Assembly (NCBI GenBank): GCA_947478725.1
Contig: CANJWZ010000039.1
Location: 1 to 40,362 of the forward strand
Length of the DNA: 40,362 nt
Source: Comamonadaceae bacterium
GTDB taxonomy: Bacteria; Pseudomonadota; Gammaproteobacteria; Burkholderiales; Burkholderiaceae_C
Direction: 5' to 3'
The notes below the pieces were generated by a model. The model was given only the letters and a program-made list of their open reading frames with translations, was not told where the DNA came from and searched no databases. The position numbers and the translations under genes are program-made. This document shows positions 18,543-29,338 of the stretch, piece after piece (the stretch's first letter is position 1; each line of letters begins with the position of its first letter).

Positions 18543-18571
18543 GTGCCGACCGGGTCTGGCCTGGTCGGTAC
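18543..18571 (+). promoter_or_regulatory. Stem-loop between binding-protein and ATPase genes
   Basis: Arms GTGCCGACC (18543-18551) and GGTCGGTAC (18563-18571) pair over 9 bp with one G-T wobble and an 11-nt loop, with no U-tract after it. Hairpins at this position in ABC operons often stabilise the upstream binding-protein message relative to the rest. Confidence 0.5.
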
Positions 18572-18597
18572 ATCGCTCATATCCCCTGAGGCTGCCA

Positions 18598-19392
18598 ATG
18601 ACTGCACTTGTCGTCCGAAATGCGTCGGTTTTTTATCCGGTGCCTGGTAAACCGTCTGTACATGCACTCAAAAATATCAACCTTGACATTCATGAAAAAG
18701 ACTTCGTGGTGGCCCTTGGTTCGTCGGGTTGTGGCAAATCAACACTGCTCAATCTGATTGCCGGGTTCATGGCGCCGAGTGAAGGAGAGATCTCACTGGA
18801 CGGACGTGTTGTTACCGGTCCCGGCGCTGATCGCTCTGTCGTTTTCCAAAAACACGCCCTGATGCCCTGGCTCAATGTGCTGGATAACGTGGCATTTGGT
18901 TTAAAGATTCAAGGTCACGACAAGGGTAAACGCGAAAAAATCGCCAGAGACTTTATCAAGCTGCTGGGGCTGGAGCAGTTTGAAGAATCGGCCACCTACG
19001 AGTTGTCTGGAGGTATGCAACAACGCGTTGGCATCGCCCGGGCGCTGACCAGTGACCCCGCCATTTTGCTGATGGATGAGCCACTCGGTGCTCTTGACGC
19101 CCTGACCCGCGAACGGGCGCAAGAATTGATTTTGAAAGTTTGGCGAGACACCGGCAAGATGGTTTTTTTCATCACGCACAGCGTTGAAGAAGCACTCTTT
19201 ATGGGTACCAAGCTGATTGTGATGTCGCCGCGCCCCGGCCGTATTTCACACGTGTTCGACTTACCATTTAGTCGGCGCTATTTTGAGACTGGCAACGCCC
19301 GCGCAATCAAAGCGTCCGCAGAGTTCATCGACCTCAGAGAAGAGATTTTGAAGATCATCTTTGCCGACGAAGCAGGAGACCATCATGAGTGA
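18598..19392 (+). CDS. tauB: TauB-type ABC transporter ATP-binding protein
   Basis: This is the ATPase subunit of the sulfonate importer on the cytoplasmic face of the membrane. It is 264 residues with Walker [11 protein letters not shown]-loop [11 protein letters not shown], signature [15 protein letters not shown], Walker [14 protein letters not shown] and switch His in [12 protein letters not shown]. The pattern [20 protein letters not shown] is typical of the nitrate/sulfonate/taurine class. The stop codon overlaps the start of the permease gene by 8 bp. Confidence 0.92.
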   Translation: MTALVVRNASVFYPVPGKPSVHALKNINLDIHEKDFVVALGSSGCGKSTLLNLIAGFMAPSEGEISLDGRVVTGPGADRSVVFQKHALMPWLNVLDNVAFGLKIQGHDKGKREKIARDFIKLLGLEQFEESATYELSGGMQQRVGIARALTSDPAILLMDEPLGALDALTRERAQELILKVWRDTGKMVFFITHSVEEALFMGTKLIVMSPRPGRISHVFDLPFSRRYFETGNARAIKASAEFIDLREEILKIIFADEAGDHHE

Positions 19393-20245
19393 CACCCGAC
19401 CAAACTCTGGCGACACCTTCTGGGCCCGTTTCATGAAAGCCAAACCAGCCAAGCCCGGCGAAATATATGGGGTACCTGGCCAGGGCGAGAGTTTGAAAAT
19501 CAGCGCCGTCGTTATTGTTGGCTTGATCCTTTTCTGGTGGTTTATTACCTATATCGGCTACGTCAAGCCGCTTTTCTTGCCTTCCCCGTTGGCCGTGATC
19601 GACGCTTTTCTGACCATGCTGAAAGACGGTTTTACCGGTGCCAGCTTTTGGGAACATACCTGGGTCAGCACGCTGCGGGTTTTTGGGGCATTTTTGCTAG
19701 CCTGTGTGATCGGGATTCCGCTGGGAATTGCAATGGGGATGAGCTCAGTCGCACGCGGTATTTTTGACCCACCGATTGAGTTCTACCGCCCCATTCCGCC
19801 GCTGGCTTACTTGCCGCTCATGATCATCTGGTTTGGTATTGATGAGTTGTCCAAGGTTCTGTTGATTTTTCTGTCGGTACTTGCGCCGATGGCGTTGGGC
19901 GCCCGTGCTGGCGTCAGGTCGGCCGCGATTGAGCAGATTCATGCGGCCTATTCCTTTGGCGCCACCCGCTGGCAAGTGATTCGCATGGTCGTTTTGCCGT
20001 CAGCCATGCCAGAAATATTTACCGCGATGCGTGTTGGCATAGGTTTTGGTTGGACCACACTCGTAGCCGCCGAAATGGTGGCGGCCACCTCTGGCTTGGG
20101 CTACACAGTTTTGTCGGCGTCGAGATTTTTACAAACGCCAATTGTCATCATGGGCATTGTGGTGATTGCGATGATTGCCTATGCCTTTGACCACCTGGTG
20201 CGCTTTGTTGAACGACGCGTTGTGCCCTGGAAAGGCCGTGGTTAA
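19385..20245 (+). CDS. tauC: TauC-type ABC transporter permease
   Basis: This is the inner-membrane permease of the sulfonate importer. It has 286 residues with about six hydrophobic segments, the first around residues 38-62, and the cytoplasmic EAA-type loop [20 protein letters not shown] that docks the ATPase. Conserved [19 protein letters not shown] is characteristic of the taurine/sulfonate permease family. ATG 19385 is chosen because GCAGGAG precedes it at normal spacing and it overlaps the ATPase stop (ATGAGTGA). An upstream in-frame ATG at 19361 would overlap further without an advantage. Confidence 0.92.
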   Translation: MSDTRPNSGDTFWARFMKAKPAKPGEIYGVPGQGESLKISAVVIVGLILFWWFITYIGYVKPLFLPSPLAVIDAFLTMLKDGFTGASFWEHTWVSTLRVFGAFLLACVIGIPLGIAMGMSSVARGIFDPPIEFYRPIPPLAYLPLMIIWFGIDELSKVLLIFLSVLAPMALGARAGVRSAAIEQIHAAYSFGATRWQVIRMVVLPSAMPEIFTAMRVGIGFGWTTLVAAEMVAATSGLGYTVLSASRFLQTPIVIMGIVVIAMIAYAFDHLVRFVERRVVPWKGRG

Positions 20246-20263
20246 GTGGGTTTTATTGTTTGA

Positions 20264-22847
<2,584 letters not shown>

Positions 22848-22886
22848 TTCTGCTTATTTTTCACTCAGGCCAAAAAGAAAGTCCCC

Positions 22887-23897
22887 ATGAAACTCACCAA
22901 CTTTCCGCGCGTTCGCATCACCCACGGCCCGACACCACTTGAGTTCATGCCCCGCATGACGGAGGCACTTGGAGGCCCCAACCTGTACATCAAACGTGAC
23001 GACTGCACAGGCTTGAGCACGGGCGGCAACAAAACCCGCAAGCTTGAATTTTTAATGGCCGACGCCGTCAAGCATGGCGCAGACACCATCATCACGCAGG
23101 GTGCAACCCAGTCCAACCACGCCCGCCAGACGGTCGCGATAGCTGCCAAGATGGGCATGAAGTGCGAGCTTTTGCTGGAAGACCGCACCGGCTCGACAGT
23201 GGAGAACTACAAGCTATCCGGCAACGTGTTTTTAGACCACTTGTACGGCGCAAATGTCCAGGAAGTTGCCGGCGGCACCGACATGAACGCCGCGATGGCA
23301 AAGCTGGCCGACGAGCTGCGCGCCAAAGGGCAAAAGCCGTACATCATCCCCGGTGGTGGCTCCAACCCGATTGGTGCGCTGGGTTATGTGGTGGCCGCAC
23401 TTGAGATGGTTGACCAATTCAATACGCTTGGGCTGAATGTGAGCTGCGTGGTTCACGCCACGGGCAGCGCAGGTACGCAAGCCGGTTTGGTGGTGGGCCT
23501 GGAAGGCGCACGCAGCCAGATTCCGGTGCTGGGCATTGGCGTGCGTGCCGCAAAACAAGCGCAAGAAACCAATGTGTACAACCTGGCTGTTAAAACTGCT
23601 GAACTTCTCGGCGTCCCCGGCAGCGTCAGCCGTGAAAGCGTCGTGGCCAACTGCGACTACGTCGGCGGCGGCTACGGCGTACCGACACCCGGCATGATTG
23701 AAGCCGTGACGATGATGGCGCGACTGGAGGGGATTTTGCTGGACCCGGTGTATTCAGGCAAAGGCATGGCGGGTCTGATTGACCTGTGCCGCAAGGGCCA
23801 CTTCAAGAAGGGCGAAAACGTGGTGTTTTTGCATACCGGCGGCTCGGTGGCGCTGTACGGCTATATGGACGCTTTTAACGGTTTGAAGCCTCTGTAA
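22887..23897 (+). CDS. cuyA: L-cysteate sulfo-lyase CuyA (D-cysteine desulfhydrase family)
   Basis: CuyA is a PLP enzyme that splits L-cysteate into pyruvate, ammonium and sulfite, the desulfonation step. The 336-residue protein belongs to the ACC deaminase/D-cysteine desulfhydrase group: [20 protein letters not shown] (35-54) holds the PLP lysine Lys49; [17 protein letters not shown] and the phosphate-binding [16 protein letters not shown] follow. D-cysteine desulfhydrase is the main alternative; the sulfonate importer, sulfonate dehydrogenase and putative sulfite exporter on either side favour cysteate. It starts 39 bp after the aminotransferase gene with an AAGAAAG ribosome-binding site. 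Confidence 0.85.
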   Translation: MKLTNFPRVRITHGPTPLEFMPRMTEALGGPNLYIKRDDCTGLSTGGNKTRKLEFLMADAVKHGADTIITQGATQSNHARQTVAIAAKMGMKCELLLEDRTGSTVENYKLSGNVFLDHLYGANVQEVAGGTDMNAAMAKLADELRAKGQKPYIIPGGGSNPIGALGYVVAALEMVDQFNTLGLNVSCVVHATGSAGTQAGLVVGLEGARSQIPVLGIGVRAAKQAQETNVYNLAVKTAELLGVPGSVSRESVVANCDYVGGGYGVPTPGMIEAVTMMARLEGILLDPVYSGKGMAGLIDLCRKGHFKKGENVVFLHTGGSVALYGYMDAFNGLKPL

Positions 23898-23907
23898 GAC
23901 GGTTGTG

Positions 23908-24933
23908 ATGACCATGCTTGCGCCAGGCAAGGCGCTGGAGTTCACCAAAACACTGGTCCCCGGCTTGCTGGTGACCGCACTGGTTGGTATGGCAGCGGCC
24001 TTTTTGGGCAGCCATTACAAAGGCTCGATGCTGCTGTTTGCGCTGCTGCTGGGGCTGGCCTTGCATTTCATCAGTGAAGACACACGCTGCGCCATCGGCA
24101 TTCAGTTTGCGTCCAGTACGGTGCTGCGGCTGGGCGTGGCGCTGCTGGGTTTGCGGCTAACCATCGACCATGTTGTCACGCTGGGCTGGCAAACGGTGGT
24201 GGCCTTGCTTGCGGCTGTCAGTTTGACGATTGCGCTCGGCTTGCTGTTGGCACGGCTGTTCAAAGTCAGGACTAGCCTGGGCGTGCTGATAGGCGGTGCA
24301 ACGGCGATTTGCGGGGCATCGGCGGCGCTGGCCATTTCAAGCGTGTTGCCTAAAGATGCCAACCTGGAGCGCGACACCACCCTGACGGTGGTCGGCGTCA
24401 CCACACTGTCCACCGTGGCTATGGTGGTCTACCCGCTCATCACGCAGTGGCTTGTCTTCGATGCTGTGATGGCGGGCAAGTTCATTGGCGCGACGATCCA
24501 TGATGTGGCGCAGGTCGTCGGTGCGGGCTACAGCCTGTCGCCCGAGGCAGGCGATGCCGCCACCATCACCAAGTTAATGCGTGTCGCGTTCTTGATGCCG
24601 GTGCTGGTGGTGATATCGCTCGTCGTGCGTCTTCGCATGGCAGGTGCAGTGGGGGCGGGCAGTGCCGCAAAAACACCGCTGCTGCCCTGGTTTGCGGTGG
24701 TGTTTGTGGTACTGATGCTGATCAACAGCACCGGTTGGATACCTGTAGCGGTTCAGTCAGCCGCGTCGAATGTGTCGCAGGCCTTTTTGGTGCTGGCCAT
24801 CGCCGGCGTAGGCCTTAAAACCTCGCTGCAAGATGTGACCCGGCTGGGCTGGCGGCCAGTAGCCATGATCTTTTTGGTGACGCTTGGTTTGGCATTTTTG
24901 ACGGGTGCTTACTTGATGGCGACGCACGGATAG
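23908..24933 (+). CDS. YeiH-family putative sulfite/sulfate exporter
   Basis: This is a polytopic inner-membrane protein of the YeiH/UPF0324 family, whose members in sulfonate-degradation loci (SuyZ/CuyZ type) are thought to export the sulfite or sulfate released by desulfonation. The 341 residues contain about ten hydrophobic segments and family motifs SHYKGSMLLFALLLGLALHF, IGGATAICGASAALAISSVL and FIGATIHDVAQVVGAGYSLS. It lies 10 bp after cuyA, which supports a role in clearing toxic sulfite. GTG 23905 and ATG 23914 are alternative starts. The transport direction and ion are not proven by sequence. Confidence 0.82.
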   Translation: MTMLAPGKALEFTKTLVPGLLVTALVGMAAAFLGSHYKGSMLLFALLLGLALHFISEDTRCAIGIQFASSTVLRLGVALLGLRLTIDHVVTLGWQTVVALLAAVSLTIALGLLLARLFKVRTSLGVLIGGATAICGASAALAISSVLPKDANLERDTTLTVVGVTTLSTVAMVVYPLITQWLVFDAVMAGKFIGATIHDVAQVVGAGYSLSPEAGDAATITKLMRVAFLMPVLVVISLVVRLRMAGAVGAGSAAKTPLLPWFAVVFVVLMLINSTGWIPVAVQSAASNVSQAFLVLAIAGVGLKTSLQDVTRLGWRPVAMIFLVTLGLAFLTGAYLMATHG

Positions 24934-24964
24934 AGCGTTCTGTCAGATTAAAAGAGGACTCTGC

Positions 24965-25672
24965 ATGATTGGTGTTTTAGGCGGCATGGGGCCATTGGCC
25001 ACGGTTGATTTTTTCAACAAGGTACTGGCTGCCACGCCCGCGCAAGGCGATCAAGACCATGTGCCGCTGCTGATCCAGTCAGACCCGCGCATTGCCCCGC
25101 GTGTTGCAGCTATTTTGTACGGCGGACGTTCGCCGGCGCCTGAACTGCTGGCAGGGCGCGACCGCTTGATCGCCGCTGGTGCCACGGCATTGGCCATGCC
25201 CTGCAATACCGCGCATTATTGGTATGCTGATTTGGTGAAGGGGTGCAGCGTCCCATTTTTAAACATCGTTGATGCCACTTGCGCTGAGGTGAAGTTGCTG
25301 GCCAAAGCGGGCTCACCGATAGGCATCATTGCTACCCGCGCCACACTGGAGGCACAGATTTTTGACGCACCGTTGCTTAGCGCTGGCTACACGCCTCTTG
25401 TGCCAGACGAGGCCATGATGGAGGCTCTTGTTTCGCCGGGCATAGAGCGGGTCAAGGCAGGACAGGCCGCGCAGGGCGGTCAATTGATCGAGCAAGCGGT
25501 TCAGGCTCTGCTAGCATCCGGCGCAGGTGCTGTGATTCTGGCGTGCACAGAAACCCCGCTGGCCCTTGACGCGATTGAATCCCCTGTGCGCAGCCAATGC
25601 ATTGACAGCACTGCAGCTCTGGCACGGTGCTGCGTGGCCTGGTGGCAGTCTGCCGGGCGATCTGCAGGTTAG
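24965..25672 (+). CDS. Aspartate/glutamate-type amino acid racemase (candidate cysteate racemase)
   Basis: This is a cofactor-independent racemase of the Asp/Glu/hydantoin superfamily, 235 residues. The two catalytic cysteines are present: Cys80 in AMPCNTAHYW and Cys194 in ILACTETPLAL. The N-terminus IGVLGGMGPLATVDFF is typical of the aspartate racemase group. AGAGG about 8 nt before ATG 24965 is a good ribosome-binding site. As the last gene of the operon, after CuyA (which is specific for L-cysteate) and the exporter, its likely job is to convert a D-amino-sulfonate, most simply D-cysteate, to the L form. Aspartate is the usual substrate of relatives and remains possible. Confidence 0.8.
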   Translation: MIGVLGGMGPLATVDFFNKVLAATPAQGDQDHVPLLIQSDPRIAPRVAAILYGGRSPAPELLAGRDRLIAAGATALAMPCNTAHYWYADLVKGCSVPFLNIVDATCAEVKLLAKAGSPIGIIATRATLEAQIFDAPLLSAGYTPLVPDEAMMEALVSPGIERVKAGQAAQGGQLIEQAVQALLASGAGAVILACTETPLALDAIESPVRSQCIDSTAALARCCVAWWQSAGRSAG

Positions 25673-25754
25673 CGGCGTTTTTTGATTTTTAGTTTTTTAA
25701 GTCGTCTTTTTAGATGTCAGATTTCTTTTAAAGCCGACAAAAGTAGGCGCTAGA

Positions 25755-25772
25755 AGCTATTGAAATGTGAGC
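25755..25772 (+). repeat. Dispersed 18-bp hairpin repeat, copy 3
   Basis: AGCTATTGAAATGTGAGC, preceded by GGCGCTAGA. It marks the right edge of the sulfonate module, in the same orientation as copy 2 at 15734. Confidence 0.6.
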
Positions 25773-25788
25773 GTTTAGCTGGCCAACC

Positions 25789-26334
25789 ATGAACCCCAAA
25801 AACGTCCTTCTGTTGCCCGGCTGGCAAAACAGCGGCCCCGACCACTGGCAAAGCCGCTGGGAGCAGTCGTTCGGCTACCAGCGGGTTGAACAGCACGACT
25901 GGCAGCGTCCGCTGCGTGGCGACTGGATAGCGCGGCTAGAGGACGTGTTGCTGGGCTGCACCGAGCCAGCCGTGCTGGTGGCGCACAGCCTGGGCTGCAT
26001 GACGGTAGCGGCCTGGGCGGCGCATTCCAAAAACACCCGTCTCGTCAAGGCTGCCTTGCTGGTGGCCCCGCCCGACACCGCCCGCGAGGATATCTGCCAG
26101 ATGCTGCCCGGCTGGGCACCGCCACTGCAAAAGTTGCCGTTTGAGGCCGTCGTCATGGCCTCTGGCAACGACCCGTTTTGCAGTTTGATGACAGCGCGCG
26201 GCATCGCCGCAGCCTGGGGCGCTGCATGTGAAGACGTGGGCGAGCTGGGCCATGTCAACAGCGACAGCGGCCTGAAAGACTGGCCCGCCGCGCACGCCGT
26301 GCTGACCCGCCTGATGCTGCAAGGCAAGCCGTGA
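25789..26334 (+). CDS. RBBP9/YdeN-family serine hydrolase
   Basis: This is a small alpha/beta hydrolase of 181 residues. The triad is visible: Ser67 in VAHSLGCM, Asp128 in SGNDPFC and His155 in GELGHVNSDSG. The N-terminus VLLLPGWQNSGPDHWQSRWE is diagnostic of the RBBP9/YdeN group. The natural substrate is unknown. In related genomes I recall this gene between parA and parB; here only parB follows, 86 bp downstream. Confidence 0.88.
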   Translation: MNPKNVLLLPGWQNSGPDHWQSRWEQSFGYQRVEQHDWQRPLRGDWIARLEDVLLGCTEPAVLVAHSLGCMTVAAWAAHSKNTRLVKAALLVAPPDTAREDICQMLPGWAPPLQKLPFEAVVMASGNDPFCSLMTARGIAAAWGAACEDVGELGHVNSDSGLKDWPAAHAVLTRLMLQGKP

Positions 26335-26420
26335 ATCGGCGCGCTGTGCCGCAGCTAGGCGTGCTGCGTTCGCTCGGCGGCGACACAGCCGAATAAAATG
26401 GCTCAAACAGAAAGAAAACC

Positions 26421-27374
26421 ATGGTCACCAAAAAACCAAAAGGCCTAGGCCGTGGGCTTGAAGCCTTGCTGGGCCCCAAAGCTTCAGATAACTTCAGCGA
26501 ATCCCCAAGCGCTGACAACGGAACCGCGCTGACCAGCCCGGGCCAGCCGGCGTCTTTGCGGCTTGGCGACATGGTGGCCGGCCAGTACCAGCCGCGCACC
26601 CACATGGACGAAGGCGCGCTGTACGAGCTGGCCGAGTCCATCAAGGCGCAGGGCATCATGCAGCCGATTCTGGTGCGGCGTTTGACGGCTGGGCCGAACG
26701 ACGGCAAGTACGAAATCATCGCCGGTGAAAGGCGATTCAGGGCGGCCAAACTGGCCGGCCTGGACAGCGTGCCAGTGCTGGTGCGCGACGTGCCCGACGA
26801 GGCGGCGGCGGCCATGTCGCTGATTGAAAACATCCAGCGCGAAGACCTGAACCCGCTCGAAGAAGCCCAGGGCCTGAACCGTCTGGTCAAAGAGTTTGGC
26901 CTGACCCATGAGCTGGCCGCACAAGCCGTGGGCAGATCGCGCAGCGCCGCCAGCAACCTGTTAAGGCTGCTGAACCTGGCCGAGCCGGTACAAACCATGC
27001 TGATGGCCGGCGACATTGACATGGGTCATGCCCGCTCGTTGTTGAGCTTGGACCGCGCCACCCAAATCACCGCCGCCAATCAGATTGCCGCCAAAAAGAT
27101 GTCGGTGCGCGAAGCTGAAAGCCTGGTCAAAAAACTCAGCGCCGAGTTTTCGCTCAAACCGCAAAAAGCCAGCAAAGAAAAATCACGCGACACCCGCCGG
27201 GTAGAAGAAGAGTTGGCCGACCTGCTGATGGCCGAGGTCGAAGTGCGTATTAAAAAGAGCGTCAAACGCCACGGCAAGCGCGAAGACATGGGCGAGCTGG
27301 CCATACAGTTCGGCTCGATGGACGAGCTTAATGGACTCATTGAGCGGCTGCGCGGGCAGACTGCCCGCGAATAG
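26421..27374 (+). CDS. parB: Chromosome-partitioning protein ParB
   Basis: ParB binds parS sites near the origin, spreads on DNA as a CTP-dependent clamp and, with ParA, segregates replicated origins. The 317-residue protein has the N-terminal ParA-contact motif KGLGRGLEALLG (7-18), the ParB/Sulfiredoxin-like domain with GQYQPRTHMDE and GERRFRAAKLAG (the C-motif box), and a helix-turn-helix ending in VGRSRSAASNLLRLLNL. The C-terminal dimerisation domain ends in GSMDELNGLIERLRG. AGAAAGAAAACC precedes ATG. No parA is in the window and no parS-like 16-mer was noticed, so the partner lies elsewhere. It ends in a hairpin terminator. Confidence 0.95.
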   Translation: MVTKKPKGLGRGLEALLGPKASDNFSESPSADNGTALTSPGQPASLRLGDMVAGQYQPRTHMDEGALYELAESIKAQGIMQPILVRRLTAGPNDGKYEIIAGERRFRAAKLAGLDSVPVLVRDVPDEAAAAMSLIENIQREDLNPLEEAQGLNRLVKEFGLTHELAAQAVGRSRSAASNLLRLLNLAEPVQTMLMAGDIDMGHARSLLSLDRATQITAANQIAAKKMSVREAESLVKKLSAEFSLKPQKASKEKSRDTRRVEEELADLLMAEVEVRIKKSVKRHGKREDMGELAIQFGSMDELNGLIERLRGQTARE

Positions 27375-27410
27375 CGGATCGGGCAGCAACCCCTGCCGCT
27401 ATTGTTTTCA
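27370..27410 (+). terminator. Hairpin terminator overlapping the parB stop codon
   Basis: AATAGCGG (27370-27377) and CCGCTATT (27396-27403) pair perfectly, with an inner GGCAG/CTGCC pairing, followed by GTTTT. The parB TAG is inside the left arm. The right side overlaps a copy of the dispersed repeat. Confidence 0.55.
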
Positions 27411-27415
27411 TAGCT
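27398..27415 (-). repeat. Dispersed 18-bp hairpin repeat, copy 4
   Basis: On the minus strand it reads AGCTATGAAAACAATAGC. It directly follows parB and shares bases with its terminator. Confidence 0.6.
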
Positions 27416-27536
27416 TTTAACCGCTGTATTTTCTGGCCTTGGGGCCGATTTAGCCGTCAAAAGGGCAGCGTCACGCAAAGCCGCGTGCTGGGCATTGCCA
27501 AAACACCGATCTGCGCCATCGGCCACAATCTGGCCG

Positions 27537-28355
27537 GTGAACATCCAGCTCTTGTCGGACTTGCATTTCGAGTCCAATCCCCACTTTGTGCCTCAGCCCG
27601 CGCCCGGCGCTGACCTGCTGGTGCTGGCAGGGGACATTGGGTCTTACCAAACCAACTCGTCGCTGACCCAGCTCGGCATTGCCGACTTTGGCCTGCAGCG
27701 CTTTGCCAACTGGCCTTGCCCGGTGGTGTTTGTGCCCGGCAACCATGAGTACGACGCGCAGGACTTTGATGAAGCGCATGCACGGCTGCAAGGCGTGTGC
27801 CGGCGGCTCGGCTTGACCTGGCTGGAGCGCGAGGTCGCCATCATTGAAGGCGTCAGATTTGTCGGCTGCACGCTATGGACAGACTTTGACGCTTTGACCT
27901 CCACCAGCGCAGCCACCGGCCCGGTCACCGTCGGCCAGCAGCTGGCAGCACGCGACAAAGCCTTTCGCGCCGCCAACTTTGCCTTGAAACGAAACCACGC
28001 CCTGCAAGCCGGCCAGCCCATGCTGGCCGATGCGGTGCGTGAACTGGGCCTGCAAAACCAGACCTGGCTGCGCCAAGCCTTGTCAACACCCTTCGGCGGT
28101 AAGACGGTAGTGGTGACTCACTTTGCACCCAGTTTGCGCAGCGCCGACCCACGTTACGGCGTCAACCCCGGCACCGCTGGTTTTTGCAATGCGCTGGACG
28201 ATTTGCTGCCCCAGGCGCAGCTCTGGCTGCACGGGCATTTGCATTGTCCGGTGGACTACACGGTGGCCGGCTGCCGGGTGGTGGCCAACCCACTGGGCTA
28301 TGCGCGCAAGAACGAACAGCTGTATTTCAAGCCGCAAAGCTACATCATGGTGTGA
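27537..28355 (+). CDS. Calcineurin-like metallophosphoesterase
   Basis: This is a binuclear-metal phosphoesterase of unknown substrate, 272 residues from GTG 27537. The metal-binding blocks are in order: SDLH (Asp8, His10), AGDIGS (Asp33), GNHEY (Asn69, His70), VVTHFAPS and GHLHCPVDY. ATG 27495 is in frame but adds 14 residues before the first beta strand, which normally begins the protein as in NIQLLSDLHFE. It stands alone between parB and a convergent TetR gene. Confidence 0.88.
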   Translation: MNIQLLSDLHFESNPHFVPQPAPGADLLVLAGDIGSYQTNSSLTQLGIADFGLQRFANWPCPVVFVPGNHEYDAQDFDEAHARLQGVCRRLGLTWLEREVAIIEGVRFVGCTLWTDFDALTSTSAATGPVTVGQQLAARDKAFRAANFALKRNHALQAGQPMLADAVRELGLQNQTWLRQALSTPFGGKTVVVTHFAPSLRSADPRYGVNPGTAGFCNALDDLLPQAQLWLHGHLHCPVDYTVAGCRVVANPLGYARKNEQLYFKPQSYIMV

Positions 28356-28378
28356 GCCACGGGGCGTAGATGCGGGCT

Positions 28379-29011
28379 TTAACGGGTATTCAGGCCGTCG
28401 AAACAGGTGGCCAGCACCAAGTCAACGATTTCTTCGTCGCTGTGCTGCCCGCCCGCCTTTAAAAAGCCGGGCACCGGGTCGCAGGCCCGGGCGTACAGCG
28501 TGTACAGCACCACCAGCGGCGGCACGCTGGCGCTCAAGCTGCCGTCGGCTTGCGCCGCTTCAATCCAGCCACCCATCTGATCACTGATCTGCATCAAGCC
28601 ATCGAGGTAAGCCTTGTTGCTCATCAGGTTAGCGCGCAGGCTGGAGTTTTGGCTTGGCAGTGACGGCATTTCGCCTTTGATTTGCAGTTCCAGCATCCAG
28701 CGGGCAATGGCTTTGAGCTGCTCCAGCGGCGGCGCGGCGGCCGGCAAGCTGGCCAAAAAGGCCTGCGCCAGGCCAATCACCCGCACCATGGCGGCGGCGG
28801 CCAGGTCTTCCTTGCTGGAAAAGTGCTTGTACAGGCTGGCTTTGGCAATGCCCACCTCCAGCGCCACCTCGTCAACGGTCATCAGGTCAAAGCCTTTTTC
28901 AGCCAGCAGACGGTTGACGGCCACCACAATGGCGTCTTCTCTGGCCAGCAGCATTTGGGCTTTAAAGCTGATTTTGGTGCTTGCTGGGGGCTCGGTCAGT
29001 ACAGTGTTCAT
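28379..29011 (-). CDS. TetR-family transcriptional regulator
   Basis: This is a one-component repressor-type regulator, 210 residues. The N-terminal TetR helix-turn-helix runs from about residue 25 to 72 (AVNRLLAEKGFDLMTVDEVA, then VGIAKASLYKHFSSKEDL). The C-terminal ligand-binding half shows no family I can name. It is divergent from the PHB-depolymerase-family esterase gene, which it may control; inverted repeats in the spacer are candidate operators. Confidence 0.9.
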   Translation of the reverse strand: MNTVLTEPPASTKISFKAQMLLAREDAIVVAVNRLLAEKGFDLMTVDEVALEVGIAKASLYKHFSSKEDLAAAAMVRVIGLAQAFLASLPAAAPPLEQLKAIARWMLELQIKGEMPSLPSQNSSLRANLMSNKAYLDGLMQISDQMGGWIEAAQADGSLSASVPPLVVLYTLYARACDPVPGFLKAGGQHSDEEIVDLVLATCFDGLNTR

Positions 29012-29338
29012 GGCCTATTGTAGGCAGGCCATAGGCTATGCACCCATAAAACGTGCAGACGTATCGATTTTCAGCCGCCTCGACCATAAAATTACTATTG
29101 GGTAATTTGCTCAAGCAGTAATTTATTCTGGTTTTTACTTTTACCCGGATGCACATTTTGCGGTGACGGTGTCATCTGCACAGCCTTTGTATGTTTTGCC
29201 ATGGCCCGAACCTCTGCGACCTCCCTCGCCTGGGTTGCCGCTGCTGGCGCGGGCCTAGGATTAGCCCGTTGCGGCGGCCAGCACATAAAAGGCGTATGCT
29301 TTGTTGCGGTGCAGCAATTGCAGCGCCCAGGAACCCAC
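29012..29338. other. Divergent spacer between tetR-type gene and esterase gene
   Basis: This 327-bp spacer is AT-rich near the TetR gene (29040-29135), where the inverted repeats lie, and GC-rich near the esterase. The latter part is open in the esterase frame back to 29201, but without a protein signature, so I treat it as leader. Confidence 0.45.
29089..29124. promoter_or_regulatory. Candidate TetR operator
   Basis: AAATTACT (29089-29096) and AGTAATTT (29117-29124) are perfect inverted 8-mers. Nested within is ATTAC-TATTGG-GTAAT (29091-29106). Palindromes of this kind beside a divergent tetR-type gene are usual operator candidates. Confidence 0.4.

Noticed and set aside
17526..20245. A true taurine uptake operon
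   Set aside because: The transporter is TauABC-like, but no TauD, taurine transaminase or Xsc is present; downstream genes point to cysteate chemistry.
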